NCBI RefSeq assembly: GCF_034676545.1
Contig: NZ_JAUCBZ010000015.1
Span: 2,759,001 to 2,823,000, forward strand
Source: Pararhodobacter sp.
GTDB taxonomy: Bacteria > Pseudomonadota > Alphaproteobacteria > Rhodobacterales > Rhodobacteraceae
Length of the DNA stretch: 64,000 bases
Reading direction: 5' to 3'
The stretch's first letter is position 1. The number at the start of each line of letters is the position of its first letter. Made by a program: the position numbers and the translations under genes. This document shows positions 1 to 10,142 of the stretch, in pieces. Under the pieces are notes generated by a model that was not told the origin of the DNA, searched no databases, and saw only the letters and a program-made list of their open reading frames with translations.

Positions 1-1
1 C

Positions 2-562
2 ACCTTGTGGCTGTTCCTGATCACGATTCCCTTTTGGACCAACCTCTTGATCCGCACCTTCGCGATTCAGGAATTGATCCGCAATTCCGGCACGATCAAC
101 AGCATCTTGTTGTGGTCCGGGCTGATCGACAGCCCGATCCAGATGCTTTACAGCGATTTCGCCGTGCTTTTGGGTATGTCCTATGTGTTTTTGCCGCTGA
201 TGATCCTGCCGCTCTATGCGGCAATGGACAAGCTCGATTTCCGACTGGTCGAGGCCGGATATGACCTTTATGCCAGCCGGTTGCAGGTGCTGCGCCATGT
301 GATCATTCCGATAGTCAAGCCGGGGTTCATCGCGGGTTCGATCCTGGTGTTCATCCCGTCGATCGGGGCCTATGTCACGCCCCGCGTGCTGGGTGGCGGG
401 CGCACGATGATGATGGGCAACCTGATCGGCTTGCAGTTTGGCCAAGGCCAGAATTGGCCTGTCGGCGCGGCCTTGTCGGTGTTGCTGCTGGTGATCGTCG
501 TTGGCGCGCTGATTTTTTACCTCAAGGTCGTCAACCGCGAGGAGGGCCCGCGTCATGGCTAA
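2..562 (+). CDS. ABC transporter permease, polyamine type (PotB-like), 5' partial
   Basis: This is the C-terminal ~186 residues of an inner-membrane permease whose start lies before the window. Several hydrophobic segments flank a classic EAA loop (EAGYDLYASRLQVLRHVIIP, about 85 residues into the visible part), which docks on the ATPase subunit. It overlaps the next permease by 8 bases, and a periplasmic binding protein of the spermidine/putrescine family follows, so the three form one transporter operon. The ATPase gene is not seen and probably lies upstream. Family membership is clear; the substrate (polyamine or a related cation) is inferred from the neighbours. Confidence 0.9.
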   Translation, partial: TLWLFLITIPFWTNLLIRTFAIQELIRNSGTINSILLWSGLIDSPIQMLYSDFAVLLGMSYVFLPLMILPLYAAMDKLDFRLVEAGYDLYASRLQVLRHVIIPIVKPGFIAGSILVFIPSIGAYVTPRVLGGGRTMMMGNLIGLQFGQGQNWPVGAALSVLLLVIVVGALIFYLKVVNREEGPRHG

Positions 563-1355
563 ATCATTCTCCGTCAGACGCTTGCCGGGGTTTGGCGGGA
601 TCGCCATCCTGACCTTCGTGCTGCTGTATCTGCCGATTGTCATCCTGGTCGCTTATTCCTTCAACGCGGGCACCTCGCAATCCAACTGGGAAGGGTTCTC
701 GCTGCGCTGGTATCAGGCCGCATTCTCGAACAGCCAGGTGCAAGAGGTCTCCATCCGCTCGCTCTGGCTGGCGGTCACGGCCTCGGGCATCGCCACCATC
801 CTTGCAACCCTCGCTGCCTTGGGGACCACCCGCGTCAGCCGCTTTCCCGGCCAGACGATGATCTATGCGCTGATCAACCAGCCCTTGATGGTGCCGGAAA
901 TCGTCACCGGCATCGCGTTGTTGATCTTCGTGGCCTTCCTCAAGGTCAACACCGGCTATTCGGGCATGGGTTACATGGTCATGGCCCACACCGCGTTCTG
1001 CATCCCGTTTGCCTATTTGCCGATCCAGGCCCGGCTGCAAACGATGGACAGCAACCTGGAAACCGCCGCCGCCGACCTCTATGCCAACCCGGTTCAGGCG
1101 TTTCGCCACATCACCCTGCCCCTGCTGGTTCCCGGCATCATCGCCGGATTCATGCTGGGCTTTGTGATTTCTCTGGATACAGTGGTGATCACCGAATTCG
1201 TGAAATCCGCCGGGCAGGAAACCCTGCCGACCTATATGCTCGGGCAATTGCGTCGCGTGATCACGCCCGAGATGAACGCCATCGCGACGCTATTCCTCGC
1301 GTTGTCGCTTGTGATCGTGACAGCGTTTTTCCTCCTCACCCGCAAACGTGGGTGA
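555..1355 (+). CDS. ABC transporter permease, polyamine type (PotC-like)
   Basis: The 266-residue inner-membrane permease is the second translocation subunit of the transporter begun by the upstream gene. About six hydrophobic segments are visible, and the EAA loop lies near residue 175 (ETAAADLYANPVQAFRHITL). Length and motif order fit the PotC family. The ATG sits inside the end of the preceding gene (8-base overlap), which implies translational coupling. The binding-protein gene begins 27 bases after its stop. Substrate specificity cannot be read from the sequence. Confidence 0.93.
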   Translation: MAKSFSVRRLPGFGGIAILTFVLLYLPIVILVAYSFNAGTSQSNWEGFSLRWYQAAFSNSQVQEVSIRSLWLAVTASGIATILATLAALGTTRVSRFPGQTMIYALINQPLMVPEIVTGIALLIFVAFLKVNTGYSGMGYMVMAHTAFCIPFAYLPIQARLQTMDSNLETAAADLYANPVQAFRHITLPLLVPGIIAGFMLGFVISLDTVVITEFVKSAGQETLPTYMLGQLRRVITPEMNAIATLFLALSLVIVTAFFLLTRKRG

Positions 1356-1382
1356 CACCAAAAAACCAAAAGGGAGACTATC

Positions 1383-2414
1383 ATGCAAAGAACAATCCTA
1401 ATCGGCACCGCGGCTTTTCTGGCCTCGACCGCGATCGCCAACGCAGACGGTGTTCTCAACATCTATAACTGGGGCAACTACACCAGCCCCGAGTTGATCG
1501 AGCAGTTCACCGCCGACACCGGCATTGCCGTGACGATCACCGATTTCGACAGCAACGACACCGCCCTGGCCCGCGTGCGTCAGGGTGGCCACGGGTTCGA
1601 CATTGTGGTGCCGACGCATTCCGTCCTGCCCACCTGGATCAACGAGGGGCTGCTGATGCCGCTCGATCCGGAAATCGTCACCGACCGCGCCAATATCGCG
1701 CCACAGTGGCTGAACGTCGATTTCGACATGGGTCGCCAATACACGGTGCCGTGGCAGTGGGGCACGACCGGTATCATCGTCAACACGTCGATTTATGGCG
1801 GCGATATCAACACGGCCGACATTTTCCTGAACCCGCCCGCCGAGTTGGATGGCCGGATCAACGTGATCCCGGAAATGTCTGACATCATGGCCATCGCCGC
1901 CTATGCCGCAGGCGCCGACAGCAACTGTACGGCTGACATGGATATCTGGCGTCAGGTCCGCGACACCTTGATGGCGGCAAAACCCCATTGGCTGGCGCTG
2001 GATTACGGCACGGTCGACAGCTACGCGGCCGGTGACATCGCCGCAGGCGTCTATTGGAACGGTGCCAGCATGCGGGCACGCCTGCAAAACCCGGATCTGG
2101 CCTATGGCTATCCGGTGACCGGCTACCCGGTCTGGATGGACAACGCGGCGGTGCTGGCGGATGCGCAGAACGTCGAGAACGCGATGATCTTCATCAACTA
2201 CATTCTCCAGCCTCAGCACGCCGCGATGCTGTCCAACTTCGCGCGCTACGGCAACGGCATCATCGGATCAGGTGAATTCATGGACCCGGCAATGGCAACC
2301 GCGCCCGAGATTGATATTCCTGAGGAATTCGTGGCGGCTGGCCGTTTCAGCGCGGCCTGCCCGCAGGATATTCAGGACATCCGCACGCAGATCTGGACCG
2401 CATTGCTGCAGTAA
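1383..2414 (+). CDS. Periplasmic polyamine-type substrate-binding protein (PotD/PotF family)
   Basis: The 343-residue extracytoplasmic binding protein delivers substrate to the two permeases encoded just upstream. It has a short Sec signal peptide (about residues 1-21, ending in IANA) followed by LNIYNWGNYTSPELIEQF, the typical mature start of spermidine/putrescine-binding proteins. A Shine-Dalgarno (AAAGGGAG) precedes the ATG. It is the last gene of its operon, because a strong intrinsic terminator follows 28 bases after the stop. Putrescine or spermidine is the likely ligand class, but related family members bind other amines or amino-acid derivatives. Confidence 0.92.
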   Translation: MQRTILIGTAAFLASTAIANADGVLNIYNWGNYTSPELIEQFTADTGIAVTITDFDSNDTALARVRQGGHGFDIVVPTHSVLPTWINEGLLMPLDPEIVTDRANIAPQWLNVDFDMGRQYTVPWQWGTTGIIVNTSIYGGDINTADIFLNPPAELDGRINVIPEMSDIMAIAAYAAGADSNCTADMDIWRQVRDTLMAAKPHWLALDYGTVDSYAAGDIAAGVYWNGASMRARLQNPDLAYGYPVTGYPVWMDNAAVLADAQNVENAMIFINYILQPQHAAMLSNFARYGNGIIGSGEFMDPAMATAPEIDIPEEFVAAGRFSAACPQDIQDIRTQIWTALLQ

Positions 2415-2442
2415 GCACATGTCAATTCCGAAAACCAGGAGC

Positions 2443-2473
2443 GGGGCGCGCATTGCGCCCCGTCTCATTTTTT
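2443..2473 (+). terminator. Rho-independent terminator after the ABC transporter operon
   Basis: A perfect 7-bp GC stem (GGGGCGC / GCGCCCC) with a 5-base loop is followed six bases later by six T residues. It closes the transporter operon and separates it from the dehalogenase-like gene. Confidence 0.88.
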
Positions 2474-2657
2474 AGGTGTTTGACCCCACGGTTTGATGGT
2501 GCGATCCTTGCCTCAACGGAAGGTAACCCCATTCCGCCCAGTGGGCTGACACGACAACGAGGCATTTTTTGTCTTCCTGCGACTTGTCGGACATGGTTTG
2601 CTTGCCCCAAGACAGGCGCCTCGCCGTCCCACCCAAGAACTTGCACAAAGGTTACCG

Positions 2658-5600
2658 ATGGGATTTCGTTTCTTCTCCAGCAAAAACCGCCCGTTTCATC
2701 TGGGCCCCTATCCTCTGGAGCGGTTTTCCCGTGTGCCGGGCGAGGCTGACCTGTCAACCGTGCCTGCCTTTTACCCGCTCGATTTCAAGCGCCTTGAGAC
2801 GCCGCATTCGTTGGTCAACGCGATGGGCGAATATCAGGCGATGATGGATGCCATTCGCGACGGGCTGGTGAACAAGGCCCGCTCTGCCGTGCCCGAGGAC
2901 GACGTCGAGCGCGCCAATCATCTGAAATCTTTTGGCTATTTCTCGGATGCCTCGATGATGGGGATTTGCCGCATTCCCCCTTCCGCGCGCTTGGCGTCGC
3001 CCAGCCGAAACCCCGACATCGACCGACTGGCGCAAGATCTGCGCACGCGCCAGACCAAGACCCTGGCCAGCGGGATCGACCTGATCATGGCCGATCTGCG
3101 CGACTCGATGGATGCGCCACCCAGCGCTATTGACGACCATACCCATGCCATTGTGTGCCTGTTCGAGCATTTCCGCGACCCAACGCCCGAGGAGCCCGGC
3201 GGCGCGTGGATCGCGGATGCCCAGGACCACCGCGCCTGTTTGCGCGCCACCGAGGCGGCCGTGGTCATGGCGAATTATCTGCGGCTTCTGGGGTTCGAGG
3301 CAAAGGCACATACACCGACCTCAACCGACGTCGATCTGGGCAAGCTGAGCGTCGCGGCGGGGCTGACCGTGTCTGAGGATGGGCGGCTTGTCGCGCCGTA
3401 TCTGGGCGCAGGTTTTGGTCTTGCGGTGGTGACGACAAATCTTGCCCTGCAGGTTGATCAGCCGCTTGCCCCGCTTGCCCAGCAACCGTGGTTCAAAACG
3501 CAAGGGCCAGCATGGTGGGTCGGCGCGGGGTTTGCCAAGAATGCGCTGAACCGCGACCCGTTCAAGACCCGCAACTATGCCGCCGGACCCCTACCCTTCG
3601 AGACGCTGAAACGCCGCGACACGCCGACGACCTTTATCGACGAGGCCCGGGTGGCGCGGGTTCCCAAGCGCGCCGACATGTTCGCCCGCGCGCAGTTCGG
3701 CGACATGGGCAAAACGCTGCAACAGAATGCAACCGGCGGCTATTATGTGCGCAAGGCCGCCCCCGCAATGGCCGAGCGGCGCATGTTGGGGGCCTTTGTC
3801 TTGCTGCAAGACGGCCCCAGCGCACCGCACCCCGCACCGCCCACCGACGCGCAACGCAACGCCGAGAACATCAAGGCCGCCAGCTATTTTCTGGGCGTTG
3901 ATGCGGTCGGCATTTCGCGCTGCCCCGAATGGACATGGTACAGCCACGATGCCACGGGCGCGCCGATCACCCCGCCGCATGATCAGGCGATCAGCATGAT
4001 CATCGACCAGGGGTATGAAACCATGGAAGGGGCCAGCGGCGACGACTGGATCGCGGTGGCACAATCCATGCGCGCCTATCTGCGGTTTTCCCTGCTGGGC
4101 GGCGTGATCGCCAAGCAGATCCGCAACATGGGCTATTCCGCCAAGGCGCATTCGGTGATGGATGGCGAGGTCTTGCAGCCGCCGTTGCTTTTGCTCTCGG
4201 GGCTGGGCGAGGTCAGCCGCATCGGCGAGGTGATCCTGCATCCGCTGCTGGGGCCACGGCTGAAATCGGGCGTGGTAACCACCGACATGCCGCTGGCGCA
4301 TGACAAACCGATCGACTTTGGCCTGCAAAAGTTTTGCGAGTCGTGCAACAAATGCGCGCGCGAATGCCCCTCGGGGGCGATCACCGCCGGGCCGAAGCTG
4401 ATGTTCAACGGCTATGAAATCTGGAAATCGGACAGCCAGAAATGCACGACGTACCGCGTCACCAACAAGGGCGGCGCGATGTGTGGGCGCTGCATGAAAA
4501 CCTGCCCGTGGAACCTCGAAGGGTTGTTTGCAGAAAAACCGTTTCGCTGGGCGGCCATGAACATTCCCGCGGCCGCGCCCGTGTTGGCGCGCCTTGATGA
4601 CCGGCTGGGCAATGGCGGGCTGAACGTGGTCAAGAAATGGTGGTGGGATCTCGAAATCAAGGAGGATGGCGGGTATCGTGCCCCCGCAGAACCGCCAAAC
4701 CGGCGCAGCCTGCAAACCGGGCTCGACCTGAAATACGAGGACCAGACACTGGCAGTTTACCCGGCGTCGCTGGCTCCACACCCGTGGCCCTATCCCTTCC
4801 CGATGGACCGCGAGGCCGGGATTGCCGCCTATCAGGCACTGATCAGGCCCAAAGTCTACCAGGAGCGCCTCGCGCGCGGTGAAACCGTCGGGCTGGCGCA
4901 TGAATATCCATCCTTTGCCGAGGCTCCGGTCATTCAGGCGCGCATCGCCGAGGTGGACCGCATGACCGACCGCGTGACGAAATACACCTTCGTGGCATCC
5001 GACGGCAGCCCCCTGCCCGCCTGGACGGCGGGCGCGCATCTTGATGTGGTGGTGACGCCCGATATCCTGCGGCAATATTCGATGTCCGGGAACCCGGCGG
5101 ATCGCACGCGCTATCAGATCGGCGTGCTGCGCGAGGACGAGGGGCGCGGTGGCTCGAAAATGCTGCACCGGATCTTCACCGAAGGACGGCGCGTGTTCCT
5201 GTCCAAGCCGATCAATCATTTCGAACTGGTCGAGGACGCCCGCAAGACCTTTTTGATGGGCGGCGGCATTGGCGTCACGCCGATGATCGCCTTTGCGCAC
5301 CGCCTGCACGCCTTGGGCGCTGATTTCGCGCTGCATTATTCCGCCAGTCGCAAGGATGACGCGGGCTATCTGGCCGAATTGGCGGCGGTGCCTTGGGCGG
5401 ACAAGCTGCATCTGCATTTCTCGGATCAAGGGTCGCGGGCTGACCTGGACGCGATCCTGACAGGCTATCAACCCGGCTGGCATGTCTACACCTGCGGGCC
5501 GGATCGCTATATGGCAGGCGTGATGGAGGCTGCCGAGCGCCTCGGTTTCCCGGAAGACGCGCGCCATCTCGAGTATTTCTCGGTGCCCGAACAGCCGGAT

Positions 5601-5876
5601 TATGTGAACCACCCATTCAAGATTGTCCTGTCGCGCTCTGGTCGGGAGTTGCCGGTATCCGCCGCGCAGACCATCGCCGATGCCCTGACCGCCGCTGGCA
5701 TCCCGGTTGACGTGAAATGCTCGGATGGGCTGTGCGGCGTATGCAAATGTGGTCTGGTATCCGGCGCGGTGGAGCATCGCGATTTCGTGCTGTCCAAGGC
5801 GCAGCGCGCGCAGACCATCATCACCTGCCAATCGCGCGCGGCAGAGGAAGGCGGAACCCTCACGCTGGATCTGTAA
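2658..5876 (+). CDS. Reductive dehalogenase fused to flavin/2Fe-2S reductase (catabolic RdhA/BhbA-like)
   Basis: The 1072-residue predicted cytoplasmic protein has no Tat or Sec signal. Residues ~1-720 form a corrinoid reductive-dehalogenase-like region with two [4Fe-4S] motifs: C560-x2-C563-x2-C566-x3-C570-P, and C596 with C609-x2-C612-x3-C616-P. Residues ~750-980 are a ferredoxin-reductase module, with flavin motif RQYSM (805-809) and nucleotide motif GGGIGVTP (868-875). Residues ~990-1072 are a plant-type [2Fe-2S] domain (C1021, C1026, C1029, C1057). This order matches self-sufficient catabolic reductive dehalogenases (BhbA, NpRdhA), in which NAD(P)H electrons pass through FMN and FeS to cobalamin to remove halogen from phenols. 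The ATG at 2658 is preferred over the upstream in-frame TTG at 2598 because AAAGG lies 6 bases before it. The substrate is unknown. An epoxyqueuosine-reductase-like relative is the main alternative for the N-terminal part. Confidence 0.82.
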   Translation: MGFRFFSSKNRPFHLGPYPLERFSRVPGEADLSTVPAFYPLDFKRLETPHSLVNAMGEYQAMMDAIRDGLVNKARSAVPEDDVERANHLKSFGYFSDASMMGICRIPPSARLASPSRNPDIDRLAQDLRTRQTKTLASGIDLIMADLRDSMDAPPSAIDDHTHAIVCLFEHFRDPTPEEPGGAWIADAQDHRACLRATEAAVVMANYLRLLGFEAKAHTPTSTDVDLGKLSVAAGLTVSEDGRLVAPYLGAGFGLAVVTTNLALQVDQPLAPLAQQPWFKTQGPAWWVGAGFAKNALNRDPFKTRNYAAGPLPFETLKRRDTPTTFIDEARVARVPKRADMFARAQFGDMGKTLQQNATGGYYVRKAAPAMAERRMLGAFVLLQDGPSAPHPAPPTDAQRNAENIKAASYFLGVDAVGISRCPEWTWYSHDATGAPITPPHDQAISMIIDQGYETMEGASGDDWIAVAQSMRAYLRFSLLGGVIAKQIRNMGYSAKAHSVMDGEVLQPPLLLLSGLGEVSRIGEVILHPLLGPRLKSGVVTTDMPLAHDKPIDFGLQKFCESCNKCARECPSGAITAGPKLMFNGYEIWKSDSQKCTTYRVTNKGGAMCGRCMKTCPWNLEGLFAEKPFRWAAMNIPAAAPVLARLDDRLGNGGLNVVKKWWWDLEIKEDGGYRAPAEPPNRRSLQTGLDLKYEDQTLAVYPASLAPHPWPYPFPMDREAGIAAYQALIRPKVYQERLARGETVGLAHEYPSFAEAPVIQARIAEVDRMTDRVTKYTFVASDGSPLPAWTAGAHLDVVVTPDILRQYSMSGNPADRTRYQIGVLREDEGRGGSKMLHRIFTEGRRVFLSKPINHFELVEDARKTFLMGGGIGVTPMIAFAHRLHALGADFALHYSASRKDDAGYLAELAAVPWADKLHLHFSDQGSRADLDAILTGYQPGWHVYTCGPDRYMAGVMEAAERLGFPEDARHLEYFSVPEQPDYVNHPFKIVLSRSGRELPVSAAQTIADALTAAGIPVDVKCSDGLCGVCKCGLVSGAVEHRDFVLSKAQRAQTIITCQSRAAEEGGTLTLDL

Positions 5877-5939
5877 GCCCGCCCGCGCCCCTTGGAACCC
5901 CGCGTTCCGGGCATTAGATGAGGGGTAACCGGAGGCATC

Positions 5940-6947
5940 ATGCACCATTTTTCCCTTCTCGATCTGTCGCCCGTTGCCGAAGGCAGCGCCGCGACACAGG
6001 CGCTTGCCAACACCGTCGCTTTGGCGCAAGCCGCTGAAATCGCCGGATATCACCGCTTCTGGCTGGCCGAGCATCACAACATGCCCGGTATTGCCAGCGC
6101 CGCGACCTCGGTGTTGATCGGGCATGTGGCCGCGAAAACCAGCCGCATGCGGGTCGGCGCGGGCGGCATCATGTTGCCCAACCACGCCCCTTTGGTGATC
6201 GCCGAGCAATTCGGCACGCTCGAAACCCTGTTCCCCGGTCGCATTGATCTGGGACTTGGTCGCGCGCCGGGCACCGACATGGCCACCGCCCGCGCATTGC
6301 GTCGTCACATGGCCCCCGAGGACAGTTTCCCGCAGGACGTGCTGGAATTGCTGGGCTATTTCGGCGATACACCGGAAAACGCCCGCGTTCGGGCCATTCC
6401 GGGCGCGGGCACGCATGTGCCGGTGTGGATTCTGGGCTCCAGCCTTTACGGTGCGCAGCTTGCGGCACATCTGGGCCTGCCCTACGCGTTTGCCTCGCAT
6501 TTCGCGCCCGCGATGCTGGAGCAAGCGCTTGAAATCTATCGCCGAACCTTCCGCCCCTCGCCGTATCTGGCACGGCCTTATGCGATGGTCGCGGCAGGTG
6601 TTTGCGCGGCTGAGAGCGATGAAAAAGCCGCCTATCTGCGCACCTCGCAAATCCTGGCCTTTGCCCGGTTGCGCAGCGGAACCCCCGGCAAACTGCCCCG
6701 CCCGGTCGAGGATATCAGCGCCCACGTTCCCGCCAATGTGCTGTCGCAAGTGCAACAAGCCCTGTCGTGTTCGGCAACCGGGTCGGCAAGCTCGGTCAGG
6801 ACACAGTTGCGCGGCCTGATTGACCGCTATCAGCCCGACGAGTTGATGATCACTGGCATGATCCATGACCCAGAGGCCCGCATCCGCTCCTTTGACATTG
6901 CCGCCGAGGTCTTGATCGACCTGCGCCAGAATGCCCCGATCGCATGA
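5940..6947 (+). CDS. LLM-class flavin-dependent oxidoreductase (MsnO8/YhbW type)
   Basis: The 335-residue luciferase-like monooxygenase family protein is predicted to use reduced FMN from a separate reductase. Family signatures include [16 protein letters not shown] near residue 40, [20 protein letters not shown] near residue 75 and [14 protein letters not shown] near residue 100. A GGAGG ribosome binding site lies directly upstream. It starts 63 bases after the reductive-dehalogenase-like gene on the same strand and may be co-transcribed, but these proteins are common and the substrate cannot be assigned. Confidence 0.88.
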   Translation: MHHFSLLDLSPVAEGSAATQALANTVALAQAAEIAGYHRFWLAEHHNMPGIASAATSVLIGHVAAKTSRMRVGAGGIMLPNHAPLVIAEQFGTLETLFPGRIDLGLGRAPGTDMATARALRRHMAPEDSFPQDVLELLGYFGDTPENARVRAIPGAGTHVPVWILGSSLYGAQLAAHLGLPYAFASHFAPAMLEQALEIYRRTFRPSPYLARPYAMVAAGVCAAESDEKAAYLRTSQILAFARLRSGTPGKLPRPVEDISAHVPANVLSQVQQALSCSATGSASSVRTQLRGLIDRYQPDELMITGMIHDPEARIRSFDIAAEVLIDLRQNAPIA

Positions 6948-6989
6948 CGCGGGCGGCCAAAAAACGCCGCGCGATGCGATATTTTAAAC

Positions 6990-7018
6990 TTGAAGCAAAT
7001 CGCCGCTCACCCTAGCAT
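6990..7018 (+). promoter_or_regulatory. Candidate sigma70 promoter for the 2-aminobenzoyl-CoA operon
   Basis: TTGAAG and TAGCAT are separated by exactly 17 bases, about 48 bases before the start chosen for the first operon gene. Hexamer matches are moderate, and the local AT-rich stretch (ATTTTAAAC) just upstream supports the call. It is the only plausible promoter in the 118-base gap. Confidence 0.4.
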
Positions 7019-7065
7019 TCCCCGACGGCGAGCGACGAATCGCCATGGCTTCAAGGGGACGTTTG

Positions 7066-9360
7066 ATGCGCATTGCTTGTTTGGGTGGCGGGCCAGCGGG
7101 GCTCTATTTTGCGATTTCGATGAAGTTGCGCGACCCCAATCACGACGTCACCGTCATCGAACGCAACAAGGCCAACGACACCTTTGGCTGGGGCGTGGTG
7201 CTGTCGGACGACGCGCTGGACAACCTGCACGACAATGATCCGGTCAGCGCCAAGGCAATCCGCGATCATTTCGCCTATTGGGATGATATCGCGGTAGTGC
7301 ATGACGGGGTGCGCACCGTTTCGGGCGGGCATGGGTTTGCCGGGATTGGTCGCAAGCAGATGCTGATACTGTTGCAGGAACGCGCCCGCGAGTTGGGTGT
7401 CACGCTGCAATTCGAAACCGTGTTCGACACCGCCGAATCCTTGCGCAAAGAGTATGATCTGGTGGTCGCCTGCGACGGCATCAATTCCGCCGTGCGCACC
7501 GAATACGCCGAGCATTTCAAGCCGGAAATCGAGATCCGCGCCTGCAAATTCATCTGGCTGGGCACGCATCAGAAATTCGACGACGCGTTTACCTTCATCT
7601 TCGAGAAAACGCCGCATGGCTGGATCTGGGCGCATGTCTATCAATTCGATGACAGCACCGCGACTTTCATTGTCGAATGCGCTCAGGATACCTGGGACAA
7701 TTTCGGCTTTGAGCACATGACCAAAGAGGAAATCGTCGAAACCTGCCGCGCAGTCTTTGCCGATCATCTGGGCGGACATGAGTTGATGTCGAACGCCGCC
7801 CACCTGCGCGGCTCGGCGGTATTCATGAACTTCCCGCGTGTGCTGTGCGAAAAATGGTACCACAAGAACGTCGTGCTGCTGGGCGATGCCTCGGCCACCG
7901 CGCATTTCTCGATTGGCTCGGGGTCGCGGCTGGCGTTTGACAGTGCGATTGCGCTGGCCGATCTGGTGCAAAACGAGGCCACGCTGGAGCGCGCCTTTGA
8001 ACGCTATCAGGCCGAGCGCCGGGTCGAGGTGCTCCGCTTGCAATCAGCGGCGCGCAACTCTCTGGAATGGTTCGAACAAGTCGAGCGCTATCTTGATCTG
8101 GATCCGGTGCAGTTCAACTATTCCCTGCTGACCCGTTCGCAACGCATCAGCCATGAAAACCTGCGGCTGCGCGATCCGGAATGGTTGAAATCGGCGGAAA
8201 AATGGTTTCAGACACAAGCCGGAGTATCGCCAGACGCCCCGGTGCGCGCGCCGATGTTCGCCCCCTTCCAGTTGCGCGATATGGCGTTGAAAAACCGCAT
8301 CGTCGTCTCGCCGATGGCGCAATACAAGGCTGTCGATGGCTGCCCGACCGATTGGCACCTGATCCACTATGGCGAGCGCGCCAAAGGCGGCGCTGGATTG
8401 GTCTACACCGAAATGACCTGCGTGTCCGACACCGGGCGCATCACGCCGGGCTGCCCGGGGCTCTATGCGCCCGAACACGAAGCCGCATGGTCCCGCCTCA
8501 CGCAGTTCGTCCACAGCGAGACCGACGCGAGGATCTGCTGCCAGATCGGCCATTCCGGGCGCAAAGGCTCGACCAATCTGGGTTGGGAGGGGATGGATCT
8601 GCCCTTGGCCGAGGGCAATTGGGACCTGGTCTCGGCCTCGGACCTTGCCTGGTCGCCGCAAAACGCCATGCCGCGCGCCGCGACCCGCGCCGATATGGAC
8701 ACGATCAAAGCGCAATTCGTGGCCTCGGCGCAGATGGCCGAGCGCGCCGGGTTTGACATGATCGAACTGCACGCGGCGCACGGCTATTTGCTGTCATCCT
8801 TTATTTCGCCCACCTCGAACCACCGCACGGATGAGTACGGCGGCAGTCTGGAAAACCGCTTGCGCTATCCGTTGGAAGTGTTCACCGCGATGCGCGCCGT
8901 CTGGCCACAGGGCAAGCCGATGTCGGTGCGGATTTCCGCGAATGATTGGGTTGGTGCGGACGGTATCACGCCTGATGATGCCGTGGAGATCGCCCGCGCC
9001 TTCAGCGATGCGGGTGCCGATATCATCGACGTCTCGGCTGGTCAGACCACGATTGACGGGCAGCCCGTTTATGGCCGCATGTTCCAGACCCCCTTCTCGG
9101 ACCGCATCCGCAACGAGACCGGGATCAAGACCATGGCCGTCGGCAACATCTTCGAGGCCGATCACGCGAACTCCATCCTGATGGCGGGTCGCGCCGATCT
9201 GGTGGCGGTGGGTCGCCCGCATCTGGCGGACCCGTATTGGACGCTGCACGAGGCCACCAAACTTGGCGACCGCTTTGCGGCCTGGCCGGTACCCTATGAG
9301 GCGGGCCGCGATCAGGCCTGGCGGCTGGCCGACAAGGAGACCGAGGTTTTGCGCGCATGA
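7066..9360 (+). CDS. Bifunctional 2-aminobenzoyl-CoA (salicylyl-CoA-type) monooxygenase/reductase
   Basis: The 764-residue two-domain flavoenzyme has, at residues ~1-385, an aromatic-ring hydroxylase with an FAD-binding start ([11 protein letters not shown]) and a second FAD motif ([12 protein letters not shown]). Residues ~395-755 are an old-yellow-enzyme reductase domain ([37 protein letters not shown]). This fusion is characteristic of the enzyme that hydroxylates and then reduces 2-aminobenzoyl-CoA in aerobic CoA-dependent anthranilate degradation; automated annotation often names it salicylyl-CoA 5-hydroxylase. The following genes (SDR, crotonase, acyl-CoA dehydrogenase, aryl-CoA ligase) fit that pathway. 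The ATG at 7066 is chosen over 7045 because AAGGGGA lies 6 bases upstream. Confidence 0.9.
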   Translation: MRIACLGGGPAGLYFAISMKLRDPNHDVTVIERNKANDTFGWGVVLSDDALDNLHDNDPVSAKAIRDHFAYWDDIAVVHDGVRTVSGGHGFAGIGRKQMLILLQERARELGVTLQFETVFDTAESLRKEYDLVVACDGINSAVRTEYAEHFKPEIEIRACKFIWLGTHQKFDDAFTFIFEKTPHGWIWAHVYQFDDSTATFIVECAQDTWDNFGFEHMTKEEIVETCRAVFADHLGGHELMSNAAHLRGSAVFMNFPRVLCEKWYHKNVVLLGDASATAHFSIGSGSRLAFDSAIALADLVQNEATLERAFERYQAERRVEVLRLQSAARNSLEWFEQVERYLDLDPVQFNYSLLTRSQRISHENLRLRDPEWLKSAEKWFQTQAGVSPDAPVRAPMFAPFQLRDMALKNRIVVSPMAQYKAVDGCPTDWHLIHYGERAKGGAGLVYTEMTCVSDTGRITPGCPGLYAPEHEAAWSRLTQFVHSETDARICCQIGHSGRKGSTNLGWEGMDLPLAEGNWDLVSASDLAWSPQNAMPRAATRADMDTIKAQFVASAQMAERAGFDMIELHAAHGYLLSSFISPTSNHRTDEYGGSLENRLRYPLEVFTAMRAVWPQGKPMSVRISANDWVGADGITPDDAVEIARAFSDAGADIIDVSAGQTTIDGQPVYGRMFQTPFSDRIRNETGIKTMAVGNIFEADHANSILMAGRADLVAVGRPHLADPYWTLHEATKLGDRFAAWPVPYEAGRDQAWRLADKETEVLRA

Positions 9361-10076
9361 GGCGGGTTCTTGTCACCGGCGGCGGCACCGGGATTGGCCG
9401 CGCCATCGCGCACAGCTTTGCCGCGGCAGGCTATGACGTCACCATCGCCGGGCGTCGGCGCGAGCCTTTGACCGAGGCGGCCGAAGGTCACAAGATCACC
9501 ACGCGCATTGCCGATGTCACCGACGAGGCCTCGGTCGCGGCCCTGTTTGACAAGCCTTATGACGTGGTCATCGCCAATGCTGGCTCGGGGATCGCCAGCA
9601 AGCTCGCGGACACCACGTTGGCGCAATGGAACACCACGCTGTCGGTGAACCTGACGGGCACGTTCCTCACCTTCCGCGAGGCACTGCGCGAGATGCCGGT
9701 TCAGGGGCGTCTGATCGCCATTGCCTCGACCGCCTCGCTGAAAGGCGGGGCCAATATTGCCGCCTATGCCGCCGCGAAACACGGGGTTCTGGGGCTCGTG
9801 CGAAGCCTCGCGCAAGAGGTTGCCAAACGCGGCTTGACCTGCAACGCGATCTGCCCCGGGTTTGTCGATACCGACATGGCGGACACGGCGATCACCGGCC
9901 TGATGGCACGATTTGACATCGACCGTGAACGCGCCACCAAGATGGTCGTCTCGGGCAACCCGCAAGGCCGCTTGATCGACCCGTCCGAGGTCGCCGATGC
10001 GGCCCTCTGGCTGGCCTCGGACGCGGCGAAATCGGTGAACGGACACGCCCTTAGTCTGTCGGGGGGCGAGGTATGA
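9357..10076 (+). CDS. Short-chain dehydrogenase/reductase (SDR)
   Basis: The 239-residue classical SDR has the nucleotide-binding motif TGGGTGIG at the N-terminus, NAG near residue 78, and a catalytic Ser with YAAAK (Tyr-x3-Lys) near residues 138-142. It probably oxidises or reduces an alicyclic CoA intermediate formed after ring reduction by the upstream enzyme. That role is inferred from operon position. Its ATG overlaps the upstream stop codon (ATGA), implying tight translational coupling. Confidence 0.92.
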   Translation: MRRVLVTGGGTGIGRAIAHSFAAAGYDVTIAGRRREPLTEAAEGHKITTRIADVTDEASVAALFDKPYDVVIANAGSGIASKLADTTLAQWNTTLSVNLTGTFLTFREALREMPVQGRLIAIASTASLKGGANIAAYAAAKHGVLGLVRSLAQEVAKRGLTCNAICPGFVDTDMADTAITGLMARFDIDRERATKMVVSGNPQGRLIDPSEVADAALWLASDAAKSVNGHALSLSGGEV

Positions 10077-10142
10077 GTGCGAAACTTCCGGCGGCCTCAC
10101 CCCGCGACCCCCTGTCCCAATCTCAAGAGGAGCGCGCCTGAC

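Noticed and set aside
2474..2657. Possible cobalamin riboswitch before the corrinoid-dependent dehalogenase
   Set aside because: No B12-box-like sequence or matching stem arrangement could be found in the 184-base leader.
3591..6866. A 1091-codon open frame on the minus strand opposite the dehalogenase gene
   Set aside because: Its translation is Arg/His/Gly/Ala-rich with no domain. It is a mirror of GC-rich codon bias in the plus-strand gene, whose motifs are unambiguous.
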